From Rhodocista pekingensis (lineage in GTDB: Bacteria > Pseudomonadota > Alphaproteobacteria > Azospirillales > Azospirillaceae), in assembly GCF_042665545.1 (NCBI RefSeq), contig NZ_JBHTCM010000018.1, positions 124,001-188,000 on the forward strand: DNA of 64,000 nt, written 5' to 3'. Positions within the stretch are counted from its first letter, which is position 1. Each line of letters starts with the position of its first letter. This document shows, piece after piece, positions 11,956-20,653 of this stretch. Under the pieces are notes generated by a model that did no database searches, had not been told where the DNA came from, and was given only the letters and a program-made list of their open reading frames with translations. A program made the translations under genes and the position numbers.

Positions 11956-12735
11956 ATGACTGAGACCACGCCCCCGCCGGGACAGGAGTCCCGCTTCTTC
12001 GGCTTCCGCGAGGTGGACCCGCGGGAGAAGACGCCGCTTGTACGGGGGGTCTTCTCCTCCGTCGCCACGCGCTACGACCTGATGAACGACCTGATGTCGG
12101 GGGGCATCCACCGACTCTGGAAGGACAGCTTCGTCTCCATGGTCGATCCCCGGCCGGGCGAGACCCTGCTGGACGTGGCCGGCGGCACCGGCGACATCGC
12201 CTTCCGCCTGTCCAATCGGGCGCCGGGCTCCCGCGTGCTGGTCTGCGACCTGACCGAGGCCATGGTCCGGGTCGGCCGCGACCGCGCCATCGACCGCGGC
12301 CTGCCGCAGCGCTCCGACGGCACCGGCATCGACTGGATGGTCGGCAATGCCGAGGCGCTGCCCATCGCCAGCCGCTCGGTGGATGCCTACACCATCGCCT
12401 TCGGCCTGCGGAACGTCACCCACATCGACGTGGCGCTGGCCGAGGCGCGGCGCGTGCTGCGGCCGGGCGGCCGGCTGTTCATCCTGGAGTTCAGCCACGT
12501 CACCCTGCCGATCTTCCGCGAGATCTACGACGGCTTCTCCTTCGGGGTGCTGCCGCGGCTGGGCGAGATGGTGGCCGGCGACCGCGAGAGCTACCAGTAT
12601 CTGGTGGAAAGCATCCGGCGCTTCCCCCGGCAGGAGGCCCTGTGCCGCCGGATCGAGGCGGCGGGCCTGGCCCGCGTCCGCTACCGGAACCTGACCGGCG
12701 GCATCGCCGCCGTGCATTCCGCCTGGCGGGTCTGA
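11956..12735 (+). CDS. ubiE: Ubiquinone/menaquinone C-methyltransferase UbiE
   Basis: 259 residues, normal length. Class I SAM-dependent methyltransferase with the SAM loop LDVAGGTGDIAF and the UbiE signatures YDLMNDLMSGGIHRLWK and FGLRNVTHIDVALAEARRVL. It methylates the benzoquinol ring in ubiquinone synthesis. ATG 11956 is the preferred start; an in-frame GTG three codons earlier is possible. It is followed at 288 bases by ubiB, the usual partner in this lineage. Confidence 0.95.
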   Translation: MTETTPPPGQESRFFGFREVDPREKTPLVRGVFSSVATRYDLMNDLMSGGIHRLWKDSFVSMVDPRPGETLLDVAGGTGDIAFRLSNRAPGSRVLVCDLTEAMVRVGRDRAIDRGLPQRSDGTGIDWMVGNAEALPIASRSVDAYTIAFGLRNVTHIDVALAEARRVLRPGGRLFILEFSHVTLPIFREIYDGFSFGVLPRLGEMVAGDRESYQYLVESIRRFPRQEALCRRIEAAGLARVRYRNLTGGIAAVHSAWRV

Positions 12736-12805
12736 GCCGATGCGGCCGGTGCTGCGGCATGACGGACGACCAGGGCGCCCGGCCCGTCGGGCTGCCCCGG
12801 CGCTG

Positions 12806-12850
12806 CCTGCCCCGGTGACGGCTGCCCCGGTGACGGCTGCCCTGGCACCG
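12806..12850. repeat. Three 15-bp tandem units between ubiE and ubiB
   Basis: Units CCTGCCCCGGTGACG, GCTGCCCCGGTGACG and GCTGCCCTGGCACCG follow each other. The 288-base gap contains an open frame from 12740 to just past the ubiB start, but it is low-complexity and proline/arginine/alanine-rich, so no gene is called. Confidence 0.6.
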
Positions 12851-13023
12851 CCTGTCCTGGCACTGCCGCGCGACCGGCGGTGCTGCGCCGGCGGGACCGC
12901 CGCCGGCAGAGAAGACGCACGAACGGAACCGGCGCCGCGCCATGGCGCCCGAGGGACGATGACCAGTCAGACCGCGGTTCTCCGCGCCGGCCGGCCGGGC
13001 GTGCGCCCGGCGGAGGCGCGCCC

Positions 13024-14562
13024 ATGATCACCATCGCCCGCAATCTCCTGCGCCTCGTCGTGATCGTCCGCACGCTCGGCAAGCACGGCGCGCTGGCGGT
13101 GGATGAATACAGCGATGTCACGCCCGGCGTTGCCTGGGTGCTCCGGCGGCTGAACAACCCGCACGCCATCGGGCGGCCGGGGGTGCGGCTGGCCCGCGCC
13201 CTGACCGAGCTGGGCCCCAGCTTCGTCAAGCTGGGTCAGGCCCTGTCCACCCGCGCCGATCTGGTGGGCGACGCGGTAGCGGCCGATCTGGCGCAGCTCC
13301 GCGACCGGCTGGACCCGTTCCCGGCCGACGAGGCTGTCGCCATCATCGAGTCGGAGCTGGAACGGCCGATCGGTGTGCTGTTCTCCCGCTTCGATCCGAA
13401 GCCGGTGGCCGCGGCCTCGATCGCCCAGGTCCACTATGCCGAAGCGCCGGACGGCCGCCGGCTGGCCGTGAAGGTGCTGCGGCCGGGCATCGCCCAGGCC
13501 TTCCGCCAGGACATCGACCTGATGTACTGGCTCGCCGATCTGGCGCTCTGGCTGCAACCGCGGCTGAAGCGCCTGAAGCCGGTGGAGGTGGTGGACACCT
13601 TCGCCGAGACGGTGGCGATGGAGATGGACCTGCGGATGGAGGCGGCCGCCGCCTCCGAGATGGGCGACAATTTCCGCGACGATCCCAGCTTCAACGTGCC
13701 CGCCATCGACTGGGACCGCACCAGCACCCGCGTGCTGACCCTGGACTGGGTGGAGGGTATTCCGGTCGACCGGGTGGACCAGATCCGCGCCGCCGGCCTG
13801 GACCCCGACCGGGTGCTGCTGTACGCCGCCAACGGTTTCTTCAACCAGGTCTTCCGCGACGGCTTCTTCCACGCCGACCTGCATCCCGGCAACCTGTTCG
13901 TGGACATGCAGGGCAACCTGATGACGGTCGATTTCGGCATCGTCGGCCGCATCGACCGGCAGACGCGGCTCTATCTGGCCGACATGCTGCTGGGGTTCCT
14001 GAACCGCGACTACGATCTGGTGGCGCGGGTGCATTTCGACGCCGGTTTCGTGCCGCGCACCCAGTCGCTGGAGATGTTCCGGCAGGCCTGCCGCGCCATC
14101 GGCGAACCGGTCCACAACAAGCCGATGAGCGAGATCTCCATCGGCCGGCTGCTGGCCCAGCTCTTCGCCGTGACCGAGCGGTTCCAGATGGAGACGCAGC
14201 CGCAGCTCCTGCTGCTCCAGAAATCCATGCTGACGGCCGAGGGCGTCGGCCGGGCGCTCAACTCCCGCATCAACATGTGGGAGATGGCGCGGCCGCTGAT
14301 CGAGGAGTGGATGCGGGAGAACCGCGGGCCGGAGGCGCGCATCGCCCAGACGGCGGGGGCGCTGGCCCAGATCGCCGGCGGGCTGCCCCGGCTGGTGCGC
14401 GACGCCGAGGCCCTGGCTTCGCAGGTGGCCGAGGGTGGCCTGCGCATCCATCCTGCCAGCCTGCGGGAGCTCGACACCCGCCAGCGCGCCCGCACGGCCC
14501 AGCAGCTCCGCCCCGTCTGGGCGGTCATCGTCCTGCTGGTCCTGATCCTGCTGTTCGGCTGA
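13024..14562 (+). CDS. ubiB: Ubiquinone biosynthesis regulatory protein kinase UbiB
   Basis: 512 residues. ABC1/ADCK family atypical kinase with the KxGQ motif (FVKLGQALSTRADL), the alanine-rich loop AAASIAQVHYAE, catalytic HADLHPGN and metal-binding VDFGIVG. One hydrophobic helix lies at the very C-terminus (about 495-512), rather than the usual two. It supports ubiquinone synthesis at the membrane by an ATPase activity. The ATG at 13024 has GGAGG 8 bases upstream and begins with the family's MxxIARNLLRL. It is converged on by an MNT-type gene on the other strand. Confidence 0.93.
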   Translation: MITIARNLLRLVVIVRTLGKHGALAVDEYSDVTPGVAWVLRRLNNPHAIGRPGVRLARALTELGPSFVKLGQALSTRADLVGDAVAADLAQLRDRLDPFPADEAVAIIESELERPIGVLFSRFDPKPVAAASIAQVHYAEAPDGRRLAVKVLRPGIAQAFRQDIDLMYWLADLALWLQPRLKRLKPVEVVDTFAETVAMEMDLRMEAAAASEMGDNFRDDPSFNVPAIDWDRTSTRVLTLDWVEGIPVDRVDQIRAAGLDPDRVLLYAANGFFNQVFRDGFFHADLHPGNLFVDMQGNLMTVDFGIVGRIDRQTRLYLADMLLGFLNRDYDLVARVHFDAGFVPRTQSLEMFRQACRAIGEPVHNKPMSEISIGRLLAQLFAVTERFQMETQPQLLLLQKSMLTAEGVGRALNSRINMWEMARPLIEEWMRENRGPEARIAQTAGALAQIAGGLPRLVRDAEALASQVAEGGLRIHPASLRELDTRQRARTAQQLRPVWAVIVLLVLILLFG

Positions 14563-14564
14563 GC

Positions 14565-14584
14565 GAAGGCCCCCCCGGGCCTTC
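14565..14584. terminator. Bidirectional hairpin between ubiB and the MNT gene
   Basis: A perfect 8-bp stem (GAAGGCCC / GGGCCTTC) with a CCCC loop lies in the 28-base gap between convergent stop codons. It would serve both strands. There is no long T-run on either side. Confidence 0.6.
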
Positions 14585-14590
14585 CCTCCC

Positions 14591-14884
14591 TCACAGCACC
14601 GCGCCCGTCCGATAGGCGATGCGCTGGATCGGCAGCGGCGGCTCGCCGCGCACATGCAGCAGCAGGTCCACCCGCTGGTCGTCCAGGGCCTGCTCCAGGG
14701 CCCAGTGCAGGCGGGCCTCGCGGCCGGAGTCGGGCCGGGCGTCCACGGTGACGATCAGGTCGATGTCGCCGCCGCGGCGGCCGTCATCCACGCGGCTGCC
14801 GAACAGGCGCACCTCCGCCGCGGCGCCGAGATGCTCGGCCACCAGATGCTTGATGATCCTGATCTCGTCCGCCTTCAGCCGCAT
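14591..14884 (-). CDS. MNT-type (minimal nucleotidyltransferase) protein, MntA-like antitoxin candidate
   Basis: 97 residues. Carries the nucleotidyltransferase signature FGSRVDDGRRGGDIDLIV (GS...DxD) at about residues 24-41, diagnostic of MNT proteins that pair with HEPN toxins. In studied HepT/MntA systems the MNT protein neutralises the toxin by AMPylating a tyrosine near its active site. Start is ATG at 14884 (MRLKADEI); the upstream in-frame extension is low-complexity. The gene lies 125 bases downstream of, and in the same direction as, a HEPN-like gene, the standard order. Its catalytic GS and DxD residues look intact although the partner's target residues do not. Confidence 0.75.
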   Translation of the reverse strand: MRLKADEIRIIKHLVAEHLGAAAEVRLFGSRVDDGRRGGDIDLIVTVDARPDSGREARLHWALEQALDDQRVDLLLHVRGEPPLPIQRIAYRTGAVL

Positions 14885-14955
14885 GGGACCAGCATAGAGG
14901 GTCTTCCGCCCGGCGGGAACCGGGCCGTTCCGGCCGCCCCGGCGCTGCATGGACG

Positions 14956-15019
14956 CGCGGCTCAAGGGGCACGCCGCTCAAGGGGCGCGCCGCTCAGGGA
15001 ACGCGCCGCTCAGGGCGCC
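14956..15019. repeat. Four 16-bp tandem units between and into the HEPN-like gene
   Basis: Units are CGCGGCTCAAGGGGCA, CGCCGCTCAAGGGGCG, CGCCGCTCAGGGAACG and CGCCGCTCAGGGCGCC. The last unit overlaps the stop codon and final codons of the HEPN-like gene, so repeat change could alter the protein's C-terminus and the spacing to the MNT gene. Confidence 0.75.
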
Positions 15020-15510
15020 CGGCCTGCGTCCGTGCCCCCGTCATCCGTGCCCGCCGCCCCGGCCGCCGCCTCCAGCCCGGCGAGCAGGGCGACCAGGTGG
15101 GGCACGGCCCGGGCGGTGGCGTTCAGCAGCTCCGCCTCCTCCGCCGGATCGACGGGGAAGGCGTCGCGCAGCCGGTCGCGCAGCCGGGTCAGATGGTCGA
15201 ACGCCTCCGCGTCCGGCACCAGCCGCATCCCGGCCAGGAGCCCGGCCAGCTCGCGCGCGGTCTTGCCCCGCGCCTCCAGCCCGGCCCGGCCCATGGCGGC
15301 CGGCAGCACCCGGCCGGCCAGCAGGCCGTGCAGGGTGCGGAAGCGGTGCAGCAGGGCGTCCGCTTCGGTGCGGAACTTCTCGGGCATGTAGGCCAGCCCC
15401 GTGCCCGTGACGGGCAGCACCGCCCGCAGCTCGTCCAGCGAGTCGTTCAGGCGCCGGGCCACGTCCCGCGCGGCCGCCAGCGCCTTCCCCGGATCGTCCT
15501 GGTCCGCCAT
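15010..15510 (-). CDS. HEPN (HepT-like) protein with degenerate active site
   Basis: 166 residues, helical, with a strong ribosome site (GGGAGGAGACG) before ATG 15510. The pattern FRTEADALLHRFRTLHGLL (about 46-64), a second helix pair, and the block after residue 105 resemble HepT-like HEPN ribonucleases of MNT/HEPN pairs. Where the family has R-x4-H-x-Y (for example RNRLAHEY followed by a P..DP segment), this protein reads RDRLRDAF at residues 111-118, then PVDPAEEAELLNA. The catalytic histidine is replaced by D116 and the tyrosine by F118. Ribonuclease activity is therefore not expected. An MNT gene follows directly. The HEPN assignment is by pattern and context, not by a search. Confidence 0.6.
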   Translation of the reverse strand: MADQDDPGKALAAARDVARRLNDSLDELRAVLPVTGTGLAYMPEKFRTEADALLHRFRTLHGLLAGRVLPAAMGRAGLEARGKTARELAGLLAGMRLVPDAEAFDHLTRLRDRLRDAFPVDPAEEAELLNATARAVPHLVALLAGLEAAAGAAGTDDGGTDAGRAP

Positions 15511-15784
15511 CGTCTCCTCCCGCACGCGAAGGGCGGGGCGGCCCGTCGTCCGCCCCTGGTTCTGCGGACAGTGTAGATCGGCCCGCGGCCGGCCGGAAGC
15601 GCCGGCCCCGGGAAGCGGGGACCCGCCGACGGGTAAGCAAAAGGTGAATGCCCGCGTGCAAAGGATGCGGGGCAGCCATCGGAAAAGCCGAAGGATTCTC
15701 GCCGCGGAAAAGCCATAGCCCGGTCCTATGTTATTGCTGTCGGGAGCGGGTCGCTTCCGGCCATGCCCAACCCAGGGACCTTGC

Positions 15785-16096
15785 ATGTTTCCCGCAGTGG
15801 CGACCGGAGCCCGCAATCCGGAACCCGGCATGACGGCTGCCGCGATGTCCGTCACCGAAGAGACCCCGTCGCTTGCCCGCGCGTTCCCGCCCTACGGCCC
15901 CGACGCCCTGGCGCGCCAGATCATGACGGCGCTCGACCGCTGCCGACGCCTCGGCCACCATGATCCCAGCGTGACCCTGACCCGCCCGACTGCCGTGGTC
16001 GAAGGGGTCCAGGGCCTGCTCAGGGATGCCGGCCTGCGGCCCAGCGTGAAGCCCGCCGGTGTCGGCGGCTGCCTCGTCCTCACCGTCCGAGGATAG
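15785..16096 (+). CDS. Small hypothetical protein
   Basis: About 103 residues from ATG 15785, which has AGGGA upstream. ATGs at 15830 and 15845 are alternative starts and leave an 83-88 residue core rich in helix-forming residues (DALARQIMTALDRCRRLGHHDP) that ends in two short strands. No membrane segment, signal peptide or recognisable motif. It stands alone between the HEPN-like gene and an MFS gene. Function unknown. After it, 16097-16373 holds no gene, only imperfect GGCCGCG repeats. Confidence 0.5.
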   Translation: MFPAVATGARNPEPGMTAAAMSVTEETPSLARAFPPYGPDALARQIMTALDRCRRLGHHDPSVTLTRPTAVVEGVQGLLRDAGLRPSVKPAGVGGCLVLTVRG

Positions 16097-16373
16097 GACC
16101 GGCCGCGCGTAGGACTGGCCGCGGACAGTACCGGCCGCGGCCCGGGCTCCCTGTCAGCCGAGTTCCTTGCACCCGAGTTCCTCCTGGCCCGCCCCCGTTC
16201 CGCCGCCTTCGGGCGACGGGGCGGGGCGCGGCGTGTCCGCATGCCCGAATGGTCGTTCCGGCAGCGTCCGGGCGGCGCTTGCCGTGACCGGGGCCGTCTG
16301 CCACTTTCGCCCACCGTTGCAGGCTCGGCCGGTGTGGTGATCGGCCGGTGCGGTGATCGAAGGAACAGGGCGG

Positions 16374-17702
16374 ATGGCGGAAGGCTTGCAGGGCAGAAGG
16401 GCCGCGGTCGCCGGCTGGTGCCTCTACGACTGGGCGATGTCGGCCTTCAACACGGTGGTCGGCACCTTCGTCTTCAGCCGCTACTTCACTGACGCCGTCG
16501 CCGCCGATCCCGAGTCGGGGGCGCGCGACTGGGGTTTCGCGCTGGCCCTGTCGGGGCTGGCGGTGGCCGTGCTGTCGCCGGTGCTGGGCGCCATCGCCGA
16601 CCAGGGCGGCCGGGCTAGGCCGTGGCTGGCGGTGTTCACGGCGCTGACGGTGGCGGGCTCGGCCTGCCTCTTCCTGGTGCGGCCGGACCCGTCCTACATC
16701 CTGCTGGCGCTGGTCGCCTTCGGCGTCGCCGCCACCGCCTTCGAACTGGCGAATGTCTTCTACAACGCCCTGTTGCAGTCGGTGGCGCCGCCAGGGATGA
16801 TCGGCCGCGTCTCCGGCTGGGGCTGGGGCGTGGGCTATCTCGGCGGGCTGGGCGCGCTCGTGCTCTGCCTCGTCCTGCTGATCCAGACCGACCGGCCGCT
16901 GTTCGGCCTGCTGGGGACGGAGGACGCGGCGCCGGTGCGCGCCACCTCCGTCCTGGTCGCTGTCTGGTACGCGCTGTTCAGCCTGCCCCTGTTCCTGCTG
17001 GTGCCGGACCGCGCCCCCTCCGGCCTGTCGGCGTCGGAGGCGGTGCGCCGCGGCCTCGCCACCCTGGCCGGGACGATCCGGCACGCCGGGCGCCGCGCCA
17101 ACACGGTGCGCTTCCTGATCGCCAGCGCGCTCTGGCGCGACGGCATCAGCACCATCACCGCCTTCGGCGGCATCTTCGCCGGGGCGCTGTTCGGCATGAC
17201 GACGGCGCAGATCATCGTCTTCGCCATCCTGCTGAACGTCTCGGCCGGGGCCGGGGCGATCGGCTTCGCCTGGCTGGACGACCGGGCCGGGGCGAAGCCG
17301 ACGCTGCTCGTCAGCCTGGGCGGGCTGCTGCTGTCGGGGCTGGCGATGCTGCTGGTGGGCACGCCCTGGTGGGCCTGGGCGCCGGACCTGTCGCTGCCGC
17401 TGGATTTCACCCCGGACCAGCAGTGGCTGCTGGTCTTCGGCCTGCTGCTGGGTGTCTTCTTCGGCCCGGCGCAGGCGGCGGCGCGCTCCATGATGGCGCG
17501 GCTGTCGCCGCCGGACATGCAGACGGAGTTCTTCGGCCTCTACGGCCTGACGGGCCGCGCCATCGGCTTCATCGGGCCGCTCGCCTACGGCCTCGCCACC
17601 GACGCCTTCCAGAGCCAGCGGGCCGGCATGTCCACCGTGCTGGTACTGTTCCTGATCGGGATGGCGCTGCTGCTGACGGTGCGGGAGCCGCCGCGCGGCT
17701 GA
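16374..17702 (+). CDS. MFS transporter, UMF1/Atg22-like family
   Basis: 442 residues, about 12 membrane helices. The N-terminus (AAVAGWCLYDWAMSAFNTVVGTFVF) with its YDW motif is the signature of the UMF1 family (COG2270), related to yeast Atg22. Further conserved pieces are GAIADQGGRARPWL and a long cytoplasmic loop near residue 220. Members are thought to export amino acids or other small solutes, but the substrate is unknown. ATG 16374 follows AAGGA; a GTG at 16353 is possible. No partner genes adjoin it. Confidence 0.8.
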   Translation: MAEGLQGRRAAVAGWCLYDWAMSAFNTVVGTFVFSRYFTDAVAADPESGARDWGFALALSGLAVAVLSPVLGAIADQGGRARPWLAVFTALTVAGSACLFLVRPDPSYILLALVAFGVAATAFELANVFYNALLQSVAPPGMIGRVSGWGWGVGYLGGLGALVLCLVLLIQTDRPLFGLLGTEDAAPVRATSVLVAVWYALFSLPLFLLVPDRAPSGLSASEAVRRGLATLAGTIRHAGRRANTVRFLIASALWRDGISTITAFGGIFAGALFGMTTAQIIVFAILLNVSAGAGAIGFAWLDDRAGAKPTLLVSLGGLLLSGLAMLLVGTPWWAWAPDLSLPLDFTPDQQWLLVFGLLLGVFFGPAQAAARSMMARLSPPDMQTEFFGLYGLTGRAIGFIGPLAYGLATDAFQSQRAGMSTVLVLFLIGMALLLTVREPPRG

Positions 17703-17712
17703 CCCGCGGCCG

Positions 17713-17943
17713 TCAGCGGGCGGCCAGCCGCCCTTCCGGCTGCGTCAGCGCCTTGGCGTCCGCCTCCGCCCTGATGTCGGCCGCGTTCAGGCCGGCGGTC
17801 ACCAGGGGGGCGGCCGCCAGCGTCGCGGGGGCCTTCACGGCCGGGCGCGTGGCGGCGGCGAGCGCGCTGGCGCCCCCGACGATGGCGAAGCTGGCCAGGA
17901 CGAAGACGGCGATCGGGCTGCGGATGGAAGAAGCGGCGGCCAT
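17713..17943 (-). CDS. Small single-helix hypothetical protein
   Basis: 76 residues. A hydrophobic stretch at about 10-30 (AVFVLASFAIVGGASALA) looks like a signal peptide or membrane anchor. The rest is alanine-rich and polar. AGGGGACA precedes the ATG. It lies tail to tail with the MFS gene, 10 bases away, and downstream of the TPR gene on the same strand. No known family recognised. Confidence 0.5.
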   Translation of the reverse strand: MAAASSIRSPIAVFVLASFAIVGGASALAAATRPAVKAPATLAAAPLVTAGLNAADIRAEADAKALTQPEGRLAAR

Positions 17944-18137
17944 GGTCTGTCCCCTGCGCGTCTCCGGCCGCCAGGGGCCGGACTGTCGTGTCGCTGGCCC
18001 GCCCGGCGGCGGACCCGGGTCCAGTTGGCATGCCGTCCGCGGCGGCGGCGGGGAGCAATCGTGGCAGGATCGTGGAAAGGCGGGGGCGACGTCGGGACGG
18101 GGCCGGCCCGCAGCGCCTGCCGGCCGTATCCTGCCGC

Positions 18138-18941
18138 TCAGCGCCTGGTGCTCTGCCGCTCCTGCGCCTCCAGGGCGTCCAGCGCCTCCAGGTTCGCCGC
18201 CGCGGCCTGGGACAGCGAGCCCTGGCCGGCGATGCGGCCGACCTGCACCCAGTCGGCGCGGGCGCCGTCCCGGTCGCCCCGTTCCGCCCGCAGGCTGCCG
18301 CGCAGCAGCAGCGCCTGGGGCGCGCTGGGATCGAGCGCCAGCGCACGGTCCACGTCGCGGGCGGCATCGCTGTCCTGACCCAGGGCCCGGTTCACCTGCG
18401 CCCGCAGGACATGGGCATCGACCCGGCGGGGGGCGGCGGCCAGCACCGCGTCCAGATCGGCCAGCGCGTCCCAGAAGCGTTCCTGCCCGGCCGCCAGCAC
18501 GGCCCGGTCCAGGCGCAGTTCCACGTCCCCGGGCGCGAGGTCCAGGGCGCGGTCCAGCGCCCGGGTCGCCCGCTCCGGCTCCTTGGCGTTCTGCCAGGCC
18601 AGCGCCGTCCGGCCCCAGAGATTCGCCCGCACGCTCGCGCTGTCGCCCGTCAGGGCCGGGATCACCCGCTCGAACAGCTCCGCCGCCGGGCGCCAGTCCG
18701 CCCGCAGCAGCAGCGCCACCGCCTGGCACAGCAGGGCATCGTTGCCACCGCCCTGGCGCTGCCAGAGTCGCGCCTCCTCAAGGGCGAAGTCCGGCGTCGC
18801 CTCGGCCCGGGCGAGGCAGGAGGCGCGGTCGCGCACCGGATCGGCCAAGGCCGGCGTGGAGAGCAGCGCCAGCCCGCAGGCCAGCAGCAGGGACCCGGCG
18901 GACCGACGGCCGGCGGGCGGAAGGTTGCAGCATCGCATCAT
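18138..18941 (-). CDS. Periplasmic TPR-repeat protein
   Basis: 267 residues. A signal peptide ends near ALA (residue about 34). The mature part is a helical repeat protein with at least five TPR-like units; clear ones include RATRALDRALDLAPGDVE, DALADLDAVLAAAPRRVD and DAARDVDRALALDPSAPQ. TPR arrays act as protein-binding scaffolds, and the partner here is not evident. It is divergent from the SDR gene at 18990, with a 48-base shared upstream gap. Confidence 0.75.
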   Translation of the reverse strand: MMRCCNLPPAGRRSAGSLLLACGLALLSTPALADPVRDRASCLARAEATPDFALEEARLWQRQGGGNDALLCQAVALLLRADWRPAAELFERVIPALTGDSASVRANLWGRTALAWQNAKEPERATRALDRALDLAPGDVELRLDRAVLAAGQERFWDALADLDAVLAAAPRRVDAHVLRAQVNRALGQDSDAARDVDRALALDPSAPQALLLRGSLRAERGDRDGARADWVQVGRIAGQGSLSQAAAANLEALDALEAQERQSTRR

Positions 18942-18989
18942 GGCGCCTAGCTTGATGATCCGGTCCGTTCTGTCCAGGGGCTTTCGCGC

Positions 18990-19886
18990 ATGACCCGGAA
19001 ACTCTTCGTCTTCGGTCTCGGCTACAGCGCCCTGACCCTCGCCCGCTCGCTGATGGCGGAGGGCTGGCGCGTCGCCGGCACCACCCGCGACCCGGCCAAG
19101 GCTGCGGCCCTGCGGGAGGCCGGCATCGAGGCGCACCTGTTCGGCCCCGGCCGGCCGCTGGACGATCCGGCGGCGGCGCTGGCCGGCACCAGCCACCTGC
19201 TGGACTCCGCCCCGCCCGAGCCGGGGCCGGACGGGACGCGGGACGGCAGCGGCCACGACCCGGTGCTGGCGCACCATGCCGATGCCATCGCGGCCCTGCC
19301 GCTGACCTGGGCCGGCTATCTCTCCACCACCGGGGTCTATGGCGACACCGGCGGCGCCTGGGTGGACGAGGACTCGCCGCTCCGCCCCGGCAACGCCCGC
19401 GGGCGGGAGCGGGTGGAGGCGGAAGCGGGCTGGCTCGCCCTCTGGCGGGAGCATGGCGTGCCGGTCCACCTGTTCCGGCTGGCCGGCATCTACGGCCCCG
19501 GCCGCAGCCCGGTGGACCAGCTCCGGGCCGGCACGGCGCGGCGCATCGTGAAGCCGGGGCAGGTGTTCAGCCGCATCCATGTGGAGGACATCGCGGCGGT
19601 GCTGCGCGCCTCCATGGAGCGGCCGCGCCCCGGCACCGCCTACAATGTCTGCGACGACGAGCCCACCCCCGCCGACGAGGTGATGGCCTATGCGGCGGGG
19701 CTGCTGGGGATGGAGCCGCCGCCGGCGGAACCCTACGACCCGGCGACGGCATCGCCCATGCAGCGCAGCTTCTATTCGGAGACGCGGCGGGTGCGGAACG
19801 ACCGCATCCGGACGGACCTCGGCGTCCGGCTCTCCTATCCGACCTACCGGGAGGGCATGCAGGCCCTGGTCCGCAGCGCCGGCTGA
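18990..19886 (+). CDS. NAD(P)-dependent epimerase/dehydratase-like SDR (YeeZ-type)
   Basis: 298 residues. Extended short-chain dehydrogenase fold with N-terminal dinucleotide loop FGLGYSALTLARSL (a shortened GxGYxA form rather than GxxGxxG), YLSTTGVYGD around the active region, and FRLAGIYGPGRSP, the hallmark of COG0451 YeeZ-like proteins. The classic YxxxK is replaced by a degenerate RGRERVEAE region, as in many YeeZ relatives, so catalysis is uncertain. It stands alone. Confidence 0.75.
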   Translation: MTRKLFVFGLGYSALTLARSLMAEGWRVAGTTRDPAKAAALREAGIEAHLFGPGRPLDDPAAALAGTSHLLDSAPPEPGPDGTRDGSGHDPVLAHHADAIAALPLTWAGYLSTTGVYGDTGGAWVDEDSPLRPGNARGRERVEAEAGWLALWREHGVPVHLFRLAGIYGPGRSPVDQLRAGTARRIVKPGQVFSRIHVEDIAAVLRASMERPRPGTAYNVCDDEPTPADEVMAYAAGLLGMEPPPAEPYDPATASPMQRSFYSETRRVRNDRIRTDLGVRLSYPTYREGMQALVRSAG

Positions 19887-19909
19887 GGCGCTGCGGTTCC
19901 GGCCCCCCG

Positions 19910-20653
19910 TCAGGGCTGCTTCGGCGGGACGGGGGCGGGCGGGGGGGCGTCGGGCGGCACGGCGAAGGCGCCCAGGGTGACCCGCGCGGTCAGGTGCAGC
20001 TTCTCCTGCACGCCCTCTTCCACGATGTCCTCCACCTCCATGCCGCGGGCCGGGGCCATGGCCATGCGGCTGCTCATCAGCTTGGGCATCGGCTCCTCGC
20101 TGAAGTCGATGCCGGTGACGCGGAACTGCCGGTCGGGGAAGACCTTGGCAAGGCGGCCCAGCTCGGCCGTCACCTTGCCGTACAGCTCCTCCCGCAGGCG
20201 GGAGCGGACGGCTTCCGTCTCGGTCAGGGTGGGGTCGAAGGCGACGCCGCCGATGCGGACCTGGAGGCCGGGGCGGCTGACCTTCTTGGCGCGGTCGGCA
20301 AGGCCGGCAAGCTGCGCCTCCGGCAGCCGCGCCTCCAGCTCGGCCTGCCAGCGGTCCAGCCCGGCCTCGTCCTGGCGGCGGTCCAGCCGCAGGATGCGCC
20401 ACTCGGCCTTGTCCGCCACGGAGGCGGCGGCCTTCAGCAGCTCCGGCCGGAGCTGGCTGGCCTCGGCGCCGCTGCCGGCGGCGTCCACGATCAGGCTGAC
20501 GCGGGCGGTCTCCGTCTTCACCCAGTCCTCGGCCTCCAGCGACAGCGACACGGTGTCGATGAAGACGGGCGGCTGGACGATCTGGGCGCCGGCCGGGGCG
20601 GCGGCCATGAGGCCGGCCGTCAGGGCCAGCGCGGGCAACAGGCGTCGGTGCAT
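19910..20653 (-). CDS. Secreted protein of unknown function
   Basis: 247 residues. A signal peptide (MHRRLLPALALTAGLMAAA..GAQ, cleavage about residue 23) directs it to the periplasm. The remainder alternates strands and amphipathic helices, ending in a proline-rich tail (PPDAPPPAPVPPKQP). The layout loosely recalls SIMPL-domain (DUF541) proteins, but the diagnostic repeats were not clear. It is convergent with the SDR gene and lies 162 bases downstream of the GST gene on the same strand. Probably real given the signal peptide. Confidence 0.6.
   Translation of the reverse strand: MHRRLLPALALTAGLMAAAPAGAQIVQPPVFIDTVSLSLEAEDWVKTETARVSLIVDAAGSGAEASQLRPELLKAAASVADKAEWRILRLDRRQDEAGLDRWQAELEARLPEAQLAGLADRAKKVSRPGLQVRIGGVAFDPTLTETEAVRSRLREELYGKVTAELGRLAKVFPDRQFRVTGIDFSEEPMPKLMSSRMAMAPARGMEVEDIVEEGVQEKLHLTARVTLGAFAVPPDAPPPAPVPPKQP

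Noticed and set aside
12740..13027. 95-codon open frame overlapping the ubiB start by ATGA
   Set aside because: Low-complexity P/A/R-rich translation of tandem repeats, with no ribosome site and no motif.
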